A stretch of DNA of 64,000 nt from Conexibacter arvalis (GTDB taxonomy: Bacteria; Actinomycetota; Thermoleophilia; Solirubrobacterales; Solirubrobacteraceae), in the NCBI RefSeq assembly GCF_014199525.1, contig NZ_JACHNU010000001.1, forward strand, positions 1 through 64,000, given 5' to 3'. The number at the start of each line of letters is the position of its first letter. Positions within the stretch are counted from its first letter, which is position 1. A program made the position numbers and the translations under genes. This document shows, in pieces, positions 26,366-35,703 of the stretch. The notes below the pieces were generated by a model, which did no database searches, was not told the DNA's origin, and worked only from the letters and a program-made list of their open reading frames with translations.

Positions 26366-27301
26366 TCAGGCCGCCGCCGCGGCGTGCCGCTCGTAGTGGG
26401 CGACGAACCGGAGGTAGCGGTCGGCGATCTGCTCGGCCGCCTGCGCCCGCTCCAGCTCGCCGGCGAGATGGGCGCGCAGCGGGTCGCGCCAGATCGAGCG
26501 GCCGATCGCGAAGCCGACGAAGCCGGCGACCTCGGCAGCGACCTGCAGCCAGCGCTCGACGCGCTCGCGCCCCGCGCCGGCGCCGAGGATCGTGCAGACG
26601 ACCCCCTCGCGGCCCTCGCCGCTGCGCGCCTGGGCGACGACCGCCTCGGCGTCGGCGCGCTCGTCGAGCCCCTCGAGCTTCCACACGTCGACCTCGATGC
26701 CGGCCGCCTGGACCGCCGCGATCGTGCGGCGGATCAGCTCCGGCCGCTGCTCCAGCTCGAAGCGGAGGCGGTCGCCGCCCGCGGCGGCGAGCTGCGCCTC
26801 GGTCGGGTCGACGATCAGCTCGAACAGGAACCTGCGGCCGGTCGCGCGCAGCCACTGCGACAGCTCGCGCAGGCGAGCGGCCTGGACCGCGTTGCCCTCG
26901 GCGTCGCCGTCGGGGTTCCAGCGCACGAGCACCTTCGCGAAGTCGGGCTCGAACGCCTCGACGTGCGCTCTCCACTCCGCGCCGTAGGTGAAGTCGAAGA
27001 CGGCCCGGTCGGGCTCCTCGACCGGCATCGTCAGGACGACGCCGTCGGCGCGCGCGGCACGGGCGACGGCCGCGCCGTACAGCTCGTCGACGAGCACGCC
27101 GAGCTCCCCGGCCGGAACTGCGCCGCGCGCCGCGGCGGCGCGCACGCCGTCGAAGATGACCTCCTTGGCGGCGGCGATCGTCGCCTCCTGCTCGGGGGTC
27201 GGCTCGCCGTCGGCGTCGAGCACCGAGCGGGCGAAGACGGCGCGGTGGTCGAACGCGAGGAAGAACAGCCGGCCGTCGTGGCCGAGCGGGTTCGCCGCCA
27301 T
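26366..27301 (-). CDS. DUF2090 aldolase, 5-dehydro-2-deoxyphosphogluconate aldolase (IolJ function)
   Basis: The 311-residue protein matches DUF2090, the domain fused to IolC in many bacteria, with FFLAFDHRAVF at the start, KVLVRWNPDGD, FLFELIVDPTEAQL and VDVWKLEGLDERADAEAVV. The family splits 2-deoxy-5-keto-gluconate 6-phosphate into dihydroxyacetone phosphate and malonate semialdehyde. IolC is encoded separately in this operon, so the two activities are split here. It is the last gene of the operon, two bases after iolA, and a terminator follows. Confidence 0.8.
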   Translation of the reverse strand: MAANPLGHDGRLFFLAFDHRAVFARSVLDADGEPTPEQEATIAAAKEVIFDGVRAAAARGAVPAGELGVLVDELYGAAVARAARADGVVLTMPVEEPDRAVFDFTYGAEWRAHVEAFEPDFAKVLVRWNPDGDAEGNAVQAARLRELSQWLRATGRRFLFELIVDPTEAQLAAAGGDRLRFELEQRPELIRRTIAAVQAAGIEVDVWKLEGLDERADAEAVVAQARSGEGREGVVCTILGAGAGRERVERWLQVAAEVAGFVGFAIGRSIWRDPLRAHLAGELERAQAAEQIADRYLRFVAHYERHAAAAA

Positions 27302-27303
27302 CG

Positions 27304-28809
27304 TCACTGCTCGACGAAGTAGGCGCCAGTGCCCTGGCCGCTGCCGAAGTAGCGGCTGGTGACGGTCTTCTTGCGCGTGTAGAACTCGACCGCGTCGGGG
27401 CCGTGCGCGTGCAGGTCGCCGAAGAACGAGTCCTTCCAGCCCGAGAAGGGGAAGAAGGCGACCGGCGCGGCGACGCTGATGTTGACGCCGATCATCCCGG
27501 CCTGCACGTCGTGGCGGTAGCGGCGGACGGCTGGCGCCGACTCGGTGAAGATCGAGGTGCCGTTGCCGAAGCGGCTGCGGTTGACGATCCCGATCGCCTC
27601 CTCCAGCGACTGCGCCCGCACGATCGCGAGCACCGGGCCGAAGACCTCCTCCTGCGCGATCGCCATCTCCGGCGTCACGTCGGTGAGGATCGTCGGGCCG
27701 ACGAAGGCGCCGCCGGCCGGCAGCCCGTCGAGGCCGCCGCGGCCGTCGACGACGACCGTCGCGCCGTCGGCGACCGCTCTGTCGATCCAGTCCGCGATCC
27801 GGTCGCGCGCGGCGCACGAGACGACCGGGCCGACGTCGCTGGCCGCGTCGATGCCGTCGCCGACCGTGAGCGCGCGGGTCGCCGCCGCAAGCCGCTCCAG
27901 CAGGCGGTCGTGCGCCTCGCCGACGGTGACGACGACCGAGCCGGCCATGCAGCGCTGCCCGGCGGCGCCGAAGGCCGAGCCGATCAGGCCCGAGACGGTC
28001 TTGTCGATCACCGCGTCAGGCATCACGACCATGTGGTTCTTCGCGCCGCCGAGCGCCTGCACGCGCTTGCCGTTGCGGGCAGCGCGCTCGTAGACGAGCT
28101 TGGCGACCGGCGCCGAGCCGACGAACGAGATCGCGTCGACGCCGTCGTGGTCGAGCAGCGCCTCGACGACCTCGCGGCCGCCGTTGACGAGGTTGACGAC
28201 GCCCGGCGGCAGCTCCAGCTCGTGCAGGATCTCGAAGACGATCTGCTGCGTCAGCGGTACCTGCTCGGAGGGCTTCAGCACGAACGTGTTGCCGCAGCCG
28301 ATCGCGAACGGCAGGAACCAGAACGGCACCATCATCGGGAAGTTGAACGGCGCGATCGCCGCGCAGACGCCGACCGGCTGGCGGATCGTCTCGGCGTCGA
28401 TCCCGCGCGAGATGTCCTCCAGGATGCGGCCCTGCATCGTCGTCGGAATCGCGGTCGCGGCCTCGACCATCTCGATCGCGCGGCCGACCTCGGCGCGCGC
28501 GTCGACAAGCGTCTTGCCCATCTCGGTCGTGACCGAGCGGGCGAGGTCCTCGCGCCGCGCGACGAGCTGCTCGCGCAGCGTGAAGAGACGGCGGGCGCGC
28601 TCGATCACGTTGACGTCGCGCCACGCCGGCAGCGCCGCGCGCGCCGCCGCGACGGCCGCGTCGACGTCGGCGCCGCCTGACAGCGGCACGTGCGCGAGCA
28701 GCGCGCCGGTCGCCGGGTTGGTGACCGCAAGCGTCTCGGCGCCCTGCGCGGGGGTCCACGCGCCGCCGACGTAGTTGTCGAGCGTGCGCGCGTCGGTCGT
28801 CGTGCTCAT
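27304..28809 (-). CDS. iolA: methylmalonate-semialdehyde/malonate-semialdehyde dehydrogenase (CoA-acylating)
   Basis: The 501-residue aldehyde dehydrogenase has APFNFPMMVPFWFLPFAIGC, the catalytic Cys in FGAAGQRCMAGSVVV, EEVFGPVL and the family end GWKDSFFGDLHAHG. These mark the MmsA/IolA group, which converts malonate semialdehyde to acetyl-CoA and CO2 with NAD and CoA. It performs the last step of inositol breakdown. The ATG overlaps the iolB stop by four bases. Confidence 0.92.
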   Translation of the reverse strand: MSTTTDARTLDNYVGGAWTPAQGAETLAVTNPATGALLAHVPLSGGADVDAAVAAARAALPAWRDVNVIERARRLFTLREQLVARREDLARSVTTEMGKTLVDARAEVGRAIEMVEAATAIPTTMQGRILEDISRGIDAETIRQPVGVCAAIAPFNFPMMVPFWFLPFAIGCGNTFVLKPSEQVPLTQQIVFEILHELELPPGVVNLVNGGREVVEALLDHDGVDAISFVGSAPVAKLVYERAARNGKRVQALGGAKNHMVVMPDAVIDKTVSGLIGSAFGAAGQRCMAGSVVVTVGEAHDRLLERLAAATRALTVGDGIDAASDVGPVVSCAARDRIADWIDRAVADGATVVVDGRGGLDGLPAGGAFVGPTILTDVTPEMAIAQEEVFGPVLAIVRAQSLEEAIGIVNRSRFGNGTSIFTESAPAVRRYRHDVQAGMIGVNISVAAPVAFFPFSGWKDSFFGDLHAHGPDAVEFYTRKKTVTSRYFGSGQGTGAYFVEQ

Positions 28810-29660
28810 CGAGAGCCGTGCTCCTTCGGGATCGGGAGGTCGGTGGTGGCGCCGTCGGCCCGCGTCCAGGCGAGCGCGGGGTCGTCCTGGAAGGCCCAGG
28901 TGCGGACCGGTCCGGCCATCACGTTGAGGTAGTAGAGGGCGACGCCGGGAGGCGCGGCGACGGCGTGGTAGCCGCGAGGCACGAGCACGAGGTCGCGGTC
29001 GGAGACGGCGACCGTCTCGTCGAGCGAGCGGTCGTCGGTGTAGACGCGCTGGAGGCCGAAGCCGTCGGCCGGCGTGACGCGGTGGTAGTAGGTCTCCTCC
29101 AGGAGGCACTCCTCCGGCAGCGCGTCGCGGTCGTGCTTGTGCGGCGGGTAGCTCGACCAGTTGCCCGACGGCGTGATCACCTCGGTCACGAGCAGCGACT
29201 CGGCCGGGTCGGCGACCATCAGCACGTCGTGGACGATCCGCTCGTGGCGGTCGTAGCCGCGCTTGGTCGCCGGCACGTCGGCGGCGGCGATCCGGCGCGC
29301 GGGGACGCCGCCGTTGGGGGCCGGCGCGAAGCAGAGGCCGACCTCGGCGCCGTCGCCGGCGCCCTCGACGACGACGCTCCCGCCGGGCGGCAGGTAGACG
29401 GCGTCGGGCGTCCCGAAGAAGGGGTCGGGACGCCCGCCGACGTCGGTCCACTCGCCGTGGTCGGAGCGGACGTTCACGTGGCCCTGGATCACGACGACGC
29501 AGCACTCGCGGCCGTCGAGCGGGCGCTCGGCGACCTGGCCGGGCGCCAGCGCGACCGCCTCGAAGCCGACGTGGCTCCAACCGGCCGACTGCGGCGTGAC
29601 CGTCAGGAAGGTGCCGTCCGCGGCAGGCGGCTGCGGGCGGACGAGGATCTCACTGCTCAT
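28806..29660 (-). CDS. iolB: 5-deoxy-glucuronate isomerase
   Basis: The 284-residue protein is a bicupin with GNWSSYPPHKHDRDALPEEC in the second half (metal-binding His and Glu) and RGYHAVAAPPGVALYYLNVM near the end, diagnostic of IolB. It isomerises 5-deoxy-glucuronate to 2-deoxy-5-keto-gluconate, the substrate of IolC. Its start lies 11 bases inside the end of iolD. Confidence 0.92.
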   Translation of the reverse strand: MSSEILVRPQPPAADGTFLTVTPQSAGWSHVGFEAVALAPGQVAERPLDGRECCVVVIQGHVNVRSDHGEWTDVGGRPDPFFGTPDAVYLPPGGSVVVEGAGDGAEVGLCFAPAPNGGVPARRIAAADVPATKRGYDRHERIVHDVLMVADPAESLLVTEVITPSGNWSSYPPHKHDRDALPEECLLEETYYHRVTPADGFGLQRVYTDDRSLDETVAVSDRDLVLVPRGYHAVAAPPGVALYYLNVMAGPVRTWAFQDDPALAWTRADGATTDLPIPKEHGSR

Positions 29661-31596
29661 CGAACGGGCTCTCCAGGTGGATGCGCTGACGGGTGCGGTC
29701 CTGCTCGTACTGCGCGCGCGCCGCGCGCACCTCGGGGCGGTCCGAGACGGCCGCGACGGGCACGTCCCACCAGCTGTCGTACCCGCCGACGTTGCCGTAG
29801 CGGGCGACCTCGACGTGGATCGCGACCGGGCCGTCGGCGTCGGCCGCGGCGGCGAGCGCGGCGCGCAGCTCGCCGTCGGTAGCCACATGCGTGACGGGGA
29901 CGCCGAGCGAGGCGACGTTCGCGGCGAGGTCGACTGGCAGCGCCCGCGCGCCGGCGGCCGCGGGCGCGAGGCCGTCGCCGGAGGGCGCGTCGAGGACCGG
30001 CGCCTCGCCGTCGGCGGGGACGCGGTGGTGGGTGCCGAAGCCGGCGATCCCGACCGAGCGCGACAGCGCGCCGATCGAGGCGTAGCCGTGGTTCTGGACC
30101 AGCACGAGCACGATCGGGACGCGCTCGGCGACGGCCGTCACCAGCTCGCCGGAGAGCATGAGGTACGAGCCGTCGCCGACGAGCACGAAGACCCTCCGGT
30201 CGGGCGCGGCGAGCTTGACGCCGATGCCGCCGGGGATCTCGTAGCCCATCGTCGAGTAGCCGTACTCGACGTGGTAGCCCTTCGCGTCGGGGTCGCGCGC
30301 GACCCACAGCTTGTGCAGGTCGCCGGGCATCGAGCCGGCCGCCTGCACGACGACCCCGCGCTCGCCGGCGGCGTCGTTGACCGCGCCGATCACGGCCGCC
30401 TGGTTGAGCGGCCCCTCCGCGCGCGGCGCGACGAGGCGGGCGACCTCGTCGCTCCAGGCGGCCCGCTCGCGCTCGCCGCGTGCCGTCCACGCGGCGTCGG
30501 CGCGGTGGCCGCTCGCCGCGAGCGCCGCGGTCAGCGCCTCCAACGTGACACGCGCGTCGCCGACGAGCTGCAGCCCGGCGTGCTTGGCGGCGTCGAAGGC
30601 GCAGACGTTGACGTTGACGAAGCGCACGCCCGGGTCCTGGAAGGCGCTCTTGGAAGAGGTCGTGAAGTCGCTCCAGCGGGTCCCGACGCCGATCACGAGG
30701 TCGGCGTCGGCGGCGAGCCGGTTGGCGGCGGCGGTGCCGGTCGCGCCGATCGCGCCGAGCGCGCCCGGATGGTCGCTCGGCAGCGCGCCACGGCCGGCCT
30801 GCGTCTCGCCGACCGGGATCCCGGTCTGCTCGACGAAGGCGCGCAGCGCGCTCGTCGCGCGCGAGTAGACGACGCCGCCGCCGGCGACCAGCAGCGGCCG
30901 CTTCGCCGCGCGGAGCAGCTCGACCGCGCGGGCCAGCCCCTCGGGCGCCGGCGGCTGGCGCTGGATCAGCCAGGTGCGCGGCTCCAGGAAGGCGGCCGGC
31001 ACCTCGACGGCCTCGGACTGTACGTCCTCGGGCAGCGCGAGCGTGACCGCGCCGGTCTCGGCCGGGTCGGTCAGGATCCGCATCGCCTCCATCGCCGCCG
31101 GGACGAGCTGCTCGGGCCGCACGATCCGGTCGAAGTAGCGCGAGACCGGGCGCAGCGCGTCGTTGACCGAGACGGTGCCGTCGTCGATCCGCTCGAGCTG
31201 CTGGAGCACCGGGTGCGGGACGCGCGTGGCGAACGTGTCGCCGGGCAGCAGCAGTACGGGGAGTCGGTTGATCGTCGCCAGCGCGGCGCCGGTGACGAGG
31301 TTGGTCGCGCCGGGGCCGACCGAGGTCGTCACCGCCCACGTGCCGAGGCGGTCGCGCTGGCGCGCGTAGCCGGCGGCGACGTGAACCATCGCCTGCTCGT
31401 TGAAGGCGGGGACGTACGGCAGCTCGTCGGCGCTCGCCAGCAGCGCCTCGCCCATCCCGGCGACGTTGCCGTGGCCGAAGATGCCGAGGCAGCCGGCGAA
31501 GAACCGCTCGCGCACGCCGTCGCGCTCGACGTGCTGGACGGCGAGGAAGCGGACGAGCGCCTGGGCGACGGTCAGGCGGACGGTCGGGGCGCTCAT
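29650..31596 (-). CDS. iolD: 3D-(3,5/4)-trihydroxycyclohexane-1,2-dione hydrolase (ThDP enzyme)
   Basis: The 648-residue thiamine-diphosphate enzyme has the cofactor glutamate in VPAFNEQAMVHVAAGYAR, GPGATNLVTGAA, and the ThDP/Mg motif VGDGSYLMLSGEL ending in QNHGYASIG. HVEYGYSTMGYEIPGGIG is characteristic of IolD. It opens the six-membered ring of the diketone made by IolE, giving 5-deoxy-glucuronate. ATG 31596 overlaps the iolC stop. Confidence 0.93.
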   Translation of the reverse strand: MSAPTVRLTVAQALVRFLAVQHVERDGVRERFFAGCLGIFGHGNVAGMGEALLASADELPYVPAFNEQAMVHVAAGYARQRDRLGTWAVTTSVGPGATNLVTGAALATINRLPVLLLPGDTFATRVPHPVLQQLERIDDGTVSVNDALRPVSRYFDRIVRPEQLVPAAMEAMRILTDPAETGAVTLALPEDVQSEAVEVPAAFLEPRTWLIQRQPPAPEGLARAVELLRAAKRPLLVAGGGVVYSRATSALRAFVEQTGIPVGETQAGRGALPSDHPGALGAIGATGTAAANRLAADADLVIGVGTRWSDFTTSSKSAFQDPGVRFVNVNVCAFDAAKHAGLQLVGDARVTLEALTAALAASGHRADAAWTARGERERAAWSDEVARLVAPRAEGPLNQAAVIGAVNDAAGERGVVVQAAGSMPGDLHKLWVARDPDAKGYHVEYGYSTMGYEIPGGIGVKLAAPDRRVFVLVGDGSYLMLSGELVTAVAERVPIVLVLVQNHGYASIGALSRSVGIAGFGTHHRVPADGEAPVLDAPSGDGLAPAAAGARALPVDLAANVASLGVPVTHVATDGELRAALAAAADADGPVAIHVEVARYGNVGGYDSWWDVPVAAVSDRPEVRAARAQYEQDRTRQRIHLESPFDEQ

Positions 31597-32633
31597 CGGG
31601 CGCCCTCGACGGCCGCGGCGGCTTCGGCCGCGCGGGCTGGACCGGCCGAGCCGGCCGCGCCCACTGAGCCGGCCTCGAGCGCGTCGCCCGCGAAGGCCGT
31701 CAGCTCGGCGAGGTCGGGCATCGCGTCGGCGCACGCCAATCTGCCCGCGACGTAGGCGCCAGCGGCGCTCGCCAGCCGCACGCATCTGTCGATCTCCCAG
31801 CCGGCGAGCAGCGCATGGCAGAGCGCGCCGCCGAAGGCGTCCCCGGCGCCGAGGCCGCAGACGACCTCGGTGGACGTCGGCGGGATCTCCCAGCGCCGCC
31901 GGGGCGTGGCGACGAGCGTGCCCTCTGGGCCGCGCTTGACGATCGCGACCTCGAGGCCGAGCTCGAGCAGCGCGTCGGCGGCCGCCTCGGGCTCGCCGGT
32001 GCCGACCGCGACCGCGACCTCCTCACGGTTGCCGACGGCGATCGTCGCGTACCGCAACGCTTCGCGCGCCCAGCGGGTCGCCTCGGCCGGGTCGGCCCAG
32101 AACATCGGCCGGTGGTCGAGGTCGTGGATCGTCGTCGCCTCCGGGTTCGCCGCCCGCCGCTCGCGCAGCGCCGTCAGCGTCGTCGCGCGGCTCGGCTCCT
32201 GCGACAGGCCGGTGCCGGTCGTCCACAGGATCCGCGCGGTACGGATCGCCTCCAGGTCGAGGTCGGCCTCGGTCAGCTGCAGGTCGGGCGCGCTCGGCTC
32301 GCGGTAGAACAGCAGCGGGAAGTGGTCCGGCGGGTGCAGCTCGCAGAAGGTGATCGGCGTGCGCAGCCGCGCGTCGGTGCCGACGAAGCGGTCGTCGACG
32401 CCGAAGCGGCCGAGCGCGCGGCGGATGTAGGGGCCGAACGGGTCGTCGCCGACCTTCGTGACGATCGCGCTGCGGTCGCCGAGCCGCGCCGCCGCGACCG
32501 CGACGTTGGCGGGGCTGCCGCCGAGCGACTTCGCGAACGTCTCGACGTCCGCGAGGCCGACGCCCGACTGCTCGGGGTAGAGGTCGACGCCGATCCGGCC
32601 GATCGTGATCAGGTCGAAGGGAGCGCTGCTCAT
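31593..32633 (-). CDS. iolC: 5-dehydro-2-deoxygluconokinase
   Basis: The 346-residue PfkB-family kinase starts ITIGRIGVDLYPEQSGVGL, has ETFAKSLGGSPANVAVAAAR, and the anion hole and base VVCGLGAGDAFGGALCHALL near residues 270-290. This N-terminal wording is typical of IolC. It phosphorylates 2-deoxy-5-keto-gluconate using ATP. The C-terminal aldolase domain found fused in some homologues is absent and is supplied by the separate gene at 26366. The last 25 residues are an Ala/Gly/Glu-rich tail. Confidence 0.92.
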   Translation of the reverse strand: MSSAPFDLITIGRIGVDLYPEQSGVGLADVETFAKSLGGSPANVAVAAARLGDRSAIVTKVGDDPFGPYIRRALGRFGVDDRFVGTDARLRTPITFCELHPPDHFPLLFYREPSAPDLQLTEADLDLEAIRTARILWTTGTGLSQEPSRATTLTALRERRAANPEATTIHDLDHRPMFWADPAEATRWAREALRYATIAVGNREEVAVAVGTGEPEAAADALLELGLEVAIVKRGPEGTLVATPRRRWEIPPTSTEVVCGLGAGDAFGGALCHALLAGWEIDRCVRLASAAGAYVAGRLACADAMPDLAELTAFAGDALEAGSVGAAGSAGPARAAEAAAAVEGAR

Positions 32634-33610
32634 CGGGTGCCTCCGGCGGTCGCGGTCTGGGGTGAGAGCTCGTGGCGCTCGAGCTCGTGGCGCAGCCGCT
32701 GGACGATCGTGCGCGCGTCCGGCAGCGCGACGCCGAGCGCCGCGGCGGTCTCCGTCGCGTCGAGGCTCGTGTCGTACGGGATCGGCGCGTCGGGAAGCGC
32801 GTCCCAGTCGGGTGCGCCGAAGTCGAGCAGCTCGCGGTCGAGCGCGAACGTCTCGACTGCCAGCTCGGCCAGGCCGCGACGGTCGATCGCCTCGCCGCCG
32901 CAGCAGTGGAGAATGCCCTCGTGGCGGCCGTCGGCGACGCGCCACAGCAGCTCGGCGGCGTCGCTGGCGAGCGTCGGCGTCGCGATCGAGTTGAGCCGCT
33001 CGTCCTCCCACACGCGGAAGCGCCTCCCGGCGCGCAGTGCGTCGGCGATCGAGGCGACGAGGTAGCCGAAGCCGGCGTCCTGCATGCGGGGCGTCTGCGG
33101 CCGCGCCCAGTGGACGCCGTTGACGCCCGAGATGCGGGCGACGGCGCCGCAGCGGGCGCGCTCGGTGACGACCAGCTCGCTCGCCGCTTTCAGGAAGCCG
33201 TAGGCGTTGACCGGGTTGGGCGGGGTCTGCTCGCGGGCGCCGGACTGCGTGCCGTCGAAGACCCAGTCGGTCGAGACGAGCGTCACGTGCGCGTCGTGCG
33301 CGTTGGCGGCGTCGACGAGGTTGCGCGTCGCGCCGACGTACGCCGCCCACGCCCGCGGGCGGTCGGCATAGAGGCCGTGGAAGTCGTTCCAGATCGCCGT
33401 GTGGACGATCGCGTCGGGCCTCACGCGGGCGACGCTGGCGGCGACCGCGGCGGGATCGGCGAGGTCGACGACCGCGTGGTCGTACGGCGCCCCGGCGGGC
33501 GGCGGCGTGCGGTTGACCGGGCAGAAGAGCTCGACGCCATGGCGCTCGGTCAGCACGCGCACGACGTTGGAGCCGACGAAGCCCGTCGCGCCGGTCAGGT
33601 AGACGCGCAC
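32630..33610 (-). CDS. extended SDR, RmlD-like reductase within the inositol operon
   Basis: The 326-residue protein starts VRVYLTGATGFVGSNVVRVL (Rossmann GxxGxxG), has IVHTAIWNDFHG, a serine in VTLVSTDWVFDG, and YGFLKAASE as the YxxxK motif. DWVFDG with N-P-V-N-A-Y-G is the pattern of dTDP-4-dehydrorhamnose reductases (RmlD). Such a gene is not part of the standard iol pathway; a reductase for an inositol or keto-inositol stereoisomer is possible. GTG 33610 lies inside the end of iolG (16-base overlap). Confidence 0.75.
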   Translation of the reverse strand: MRVYLTGATGFVGSNVVRVLTERHGVELFCPVNRTPPPAGAPYDHAVVDLADPAAVAASVARVRPDAIVHTAIWNDFHGLYADRPRAWAAYVGATRNLVDAANAHDAHVTLVSTDWVFDGTQSGAREQTPPNPVNAYGFLKAASELVVTERARCGAVARISGVNGVHWARPQTPRMQDAGFGYLVASIADALRAGRRFRVWEDERLNSIATPTLASDAAELLWRVADGRHEGILHCCGGEAIDRRGLAELAVETFALDRELLDFGAPDWDALPDAPIPYDTSLDATETAAALGVALPDARTIVQRLRHELERHELSPQTATAGGTR

Positions 33611-34665
33611 GCCGCCTCCTCGATCTCCGCGACGGGGACCGGCCGCCGCTCGCGCAGCGAGCGCCAGGCCGCGAGCCCGATCGCCAGGGGTGCGCGCGCG
33701 TCGCGCGTGCCGACCGCCGGCGCCGTGCCGTCGCGCACCGCCTCGACGAACGCCGTCCACTGCGCGAGGTAGCTGGCCGTGTAGCGCTCGACGAAGAAGA
33801 ACGGCAGCGTTGGGGCGCACGTGCCCCCCGCGGTGCGGACGATCCCGGAGTGGATGCGCGGGTCCTCGGAGGCCGCCATCCCCTGCGAGCCATGCACCTC
33901 GACGCGCTGATCGAAGCCGTAGACCGCCCGGCGGCTGTTGTCGATCGCGGTCAGGCAGCCGTTCTCATGCTCGAGCGTGACGACCGCGGTGTCGACGTCG
34001 CCGGCCTCCGCGAACTCGGGCTGGATCCGCAGCGCGCCGTGCGCGCTCACAGTGACGACCTCGCTGCCCGTCACGAAGCGGGCCATGTCGAAGTCGTGAA
34101 TCGTCATGTCGAGGAAGATCCCGCCGGAGACGCGCACGTAGGAGAGCGGCGGCGGCTCGGGATCGCGGCTGGAGATCCGCACGATCTGCGGGTCGCCGAC
34201 GGTCCCGTCCGCCACCGCGCGCGCGACCGACGCGTGCGCGGGGTCGAAGCGGCGGTTGAAGCCGACCTGGAACGGCACTCCGGCCGCCTCGACCTCGGCC
34301 AGCGCGCGGTCGACGGCCGCCAGCTCCAGCGAGATCGGCTTCTCGCAGAAGATCGCCTTGCCGGCGCGGGCCGCGGCGACGATCAGGTCGACGTGCGTGT
34401 CGGTGCTGGAGCAGATCGCGACCGCGTCGACGTCGTCGGCGGCGAGCAGCGCCGCGGCGTCGCCGGCGACGGAGACACCGAGACGCTCGCCGGCCCTGCG
34501 CGCCGTCTCCTCGTGCGGATCGTGGACCCAGGTGACGCGCGCGCCGGGGATCTGGCGGTGCAGCAGCTCGGCGTGCATGCGGCCGATGCGGCCGACGCCG
34601 AGCACGCCGACGCGCAGCTCCTCGCCGCCCGCGGCGCCTGCGCGCATGCCGTCGGCGGGACTCAT
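33595..34665 (-). CDS. iolG: inositol 2-dehydrogenase (Gfo/Idh/MocA family)
   Basis: The 356-residue protein has the Rossmann motif VGVLGVGRIGRMHAELL near residues 18-34, AIFCEKPISLE with the catalytic Lys, and GGIFLDMTIHDFDMARFVTG carrying the Asp/His pair used by IolG. It oxidises myo-inositol to 2-keto-myo-inositol with NAD. ATG 34665 overlaps the iolE stop by four bases; an internal Met at residue 7 is an alternative start. Confidence 0.88.
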   Translation of the reverse strand: MSPADGMRAGAAGGEELRVGVLGVGRIGRMHAELLHRQIPGARVTWVHDPHEETARRAGERLGVSVAGDAAALLAADDVDAVAICSSTDTHVDLIVAAARAGKAIFCEKPISLELAAVDRALAEVEAAGVPFQVGFNRRFDPAHASVARAVADGTVGDPQIVRISSRDPEPPPLSYVRVSGGIFLDMTIHDFDMARFVTGSEVVTVSAHGALRIQPEFAEAGDVDTAVVTLEHENGCLTAIDNSRRAVYGFDQRVEVHGSQGMAASEDPRIHSGIVRTAGGTCAPTLPFFFVERYTASYLAQWTAFVEAVRDGTAPAVGTRDARAPLAIGLAAWRSLRERRPVPVAEIEEAACAST

Positions 34666-35627
34666 CGCGCCGCCTCCGCGTGCGCCGGGGCGAGCTCCCC
34701 GAGGAAGCGGAGGCTGGTGGCGACGTCCGCCACCGGACCGGTGCCGGGAGCCGGCGGCGTGCCGGTGATCGCAGTGTCCTGCTCGAGCACCGCCCAGCCG
34801 TCGTAGCCCTGCCGCGCGAGCTCCCCGACGACCGCGCCGATGCCGGCGTCGCCCTGCCCGAGCGGGCGGAACAGCCCTGCCTGCACGGCGCCCATCAGCG
34901 TCAGCTCGCCCGCGGTCAGCCGCGTCGCTACGGCGCCGTCGACGTCCTTCAGGTGGACGTGGGCGACGCGGTCGCCGTGGCTGCGGGCGAAGGCGAGCGG
35001 GTCGTAGCCGCCGATCAGGAGGTGGCCGGGATCGAGGCACCAGCCGGCGGAGCAGCGGTCCAGCAGCCGCTCGACGTCCTCGGCCCGCTCGACGAGCGTT
35101 CCCGCGTGCGGGTGGATCACGGTCCGCATCCCGAGCGCCTCGGTCGCCTCTGCGACGGCATCGACGTGCGCGCCCAGGCGCGTCCAGCCGGCATCGTCGA
35201 GCGGCTTCGGCGCCGACCAGCCGAGGTCCTCGACGATCGCCAGCACGAACGTGTCCGCGCCCGCGGCGGCCATGCAGCCGGCGACGCGGCGCGCCTGGGC
35301 GAGCGCGTCATCGGCTGAGCGCCCGTGCAGCACGAGCGGCACGAAACCGCCGACGAGGCCGAGTCCGTGCGGCTCCAGCGCCGCGCGGATCGCGCCCGCG
35401 TCGAGCGGCAGCCAGTCGTCGAGCGGTCCCAGCTCGGTCGCGACGAGGCCGAGGCCCGCCATCTCGGCGAAGACGCGGTCCGGCGGCAGCATCGCGCCCC
35501 AGCCGGGGACCTCGCACACGCCCCAGGAGATGGGCGCGCCCGCGATTCTCCGCAAGGGGGTCTCACCAGTCACCGCTCGTGCCTCCAGCTCGTCGACATG
35601 GGTTCGGTTCGTCATCTGGGCTTGCAT
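34662..35627 (-). CDS. iolE: inosose dehydratase-type TIM barrel protein
   Basis: The 321-residue protein is a sugar-phosphate isomerase/epimerase-type TIM barrel with GAPISWGVCEVPGWGAMLPP at the start, IHPHAGTLVE, WCLDPGHLL, HVHLKDV and WAVLEQD; the His/Asp/Glu residues of these motifs bind the metal. ISWGVCE.PGWG is typical of IolE. It dehydrates 2-keto-myo-inositol to the diketone used by IolD. The annotated ATG lies only two bases from a LacI-type palindrome (35630-35643), so an internal start such as Met5 is possible. Confidence 0.88.
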   Translation of the reverse strand: MQAQMTNRTHVDELEARAVTGETPLRRIAGAPISWGVCEVPGWGAMLPPDRVFAEMAGLGLVATELGPLDDWLPLDAGAIRAALEPHGLGLVGGFVPLVLHGRSADDALAQARRVAGCMAAAGADTFVLAIVEDLGWSAPKPLDDAGWTRLGAHVDAVAEATEALGMRTVIHPHAGTLVERAEDVERLLDRCSAGWCLDPGHLLIGGYDPLAFARSHGDRVAHVHLKDVDGAVATRLTAGELTLMGAVQAGLFRPLGQGDAGIGAVVGELARQGYDGWAVLEQDTAITGTPPAPGTGPVADVATSLRFLGELAPAHAEAAR

Positions 35628-35629
35628 CG

Positions 35630-35643
35630 TTGGAGCGCTCCAA
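35630..35643. promoter_or_regulatory. LacI-type operator upstream of iolE
   Basis: TTGGAGCGCTCCAA is a perfect 14-bp palindrome sharing the GAGCGCTC core with four other sites in this locus. It lies in the 76-base gap between the zinc dehydrogenase gene and iolE, which suggests an internal promoter or a roadblock site for the repressor. Confidence 0.75.
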
Positions 35644-35703
35644 ACCGAGTGCTGCCGAGCGCGGCGCAGACGGCGGCCCTCGAGGAGCCGCCGGCCGCGC
35701 TCC

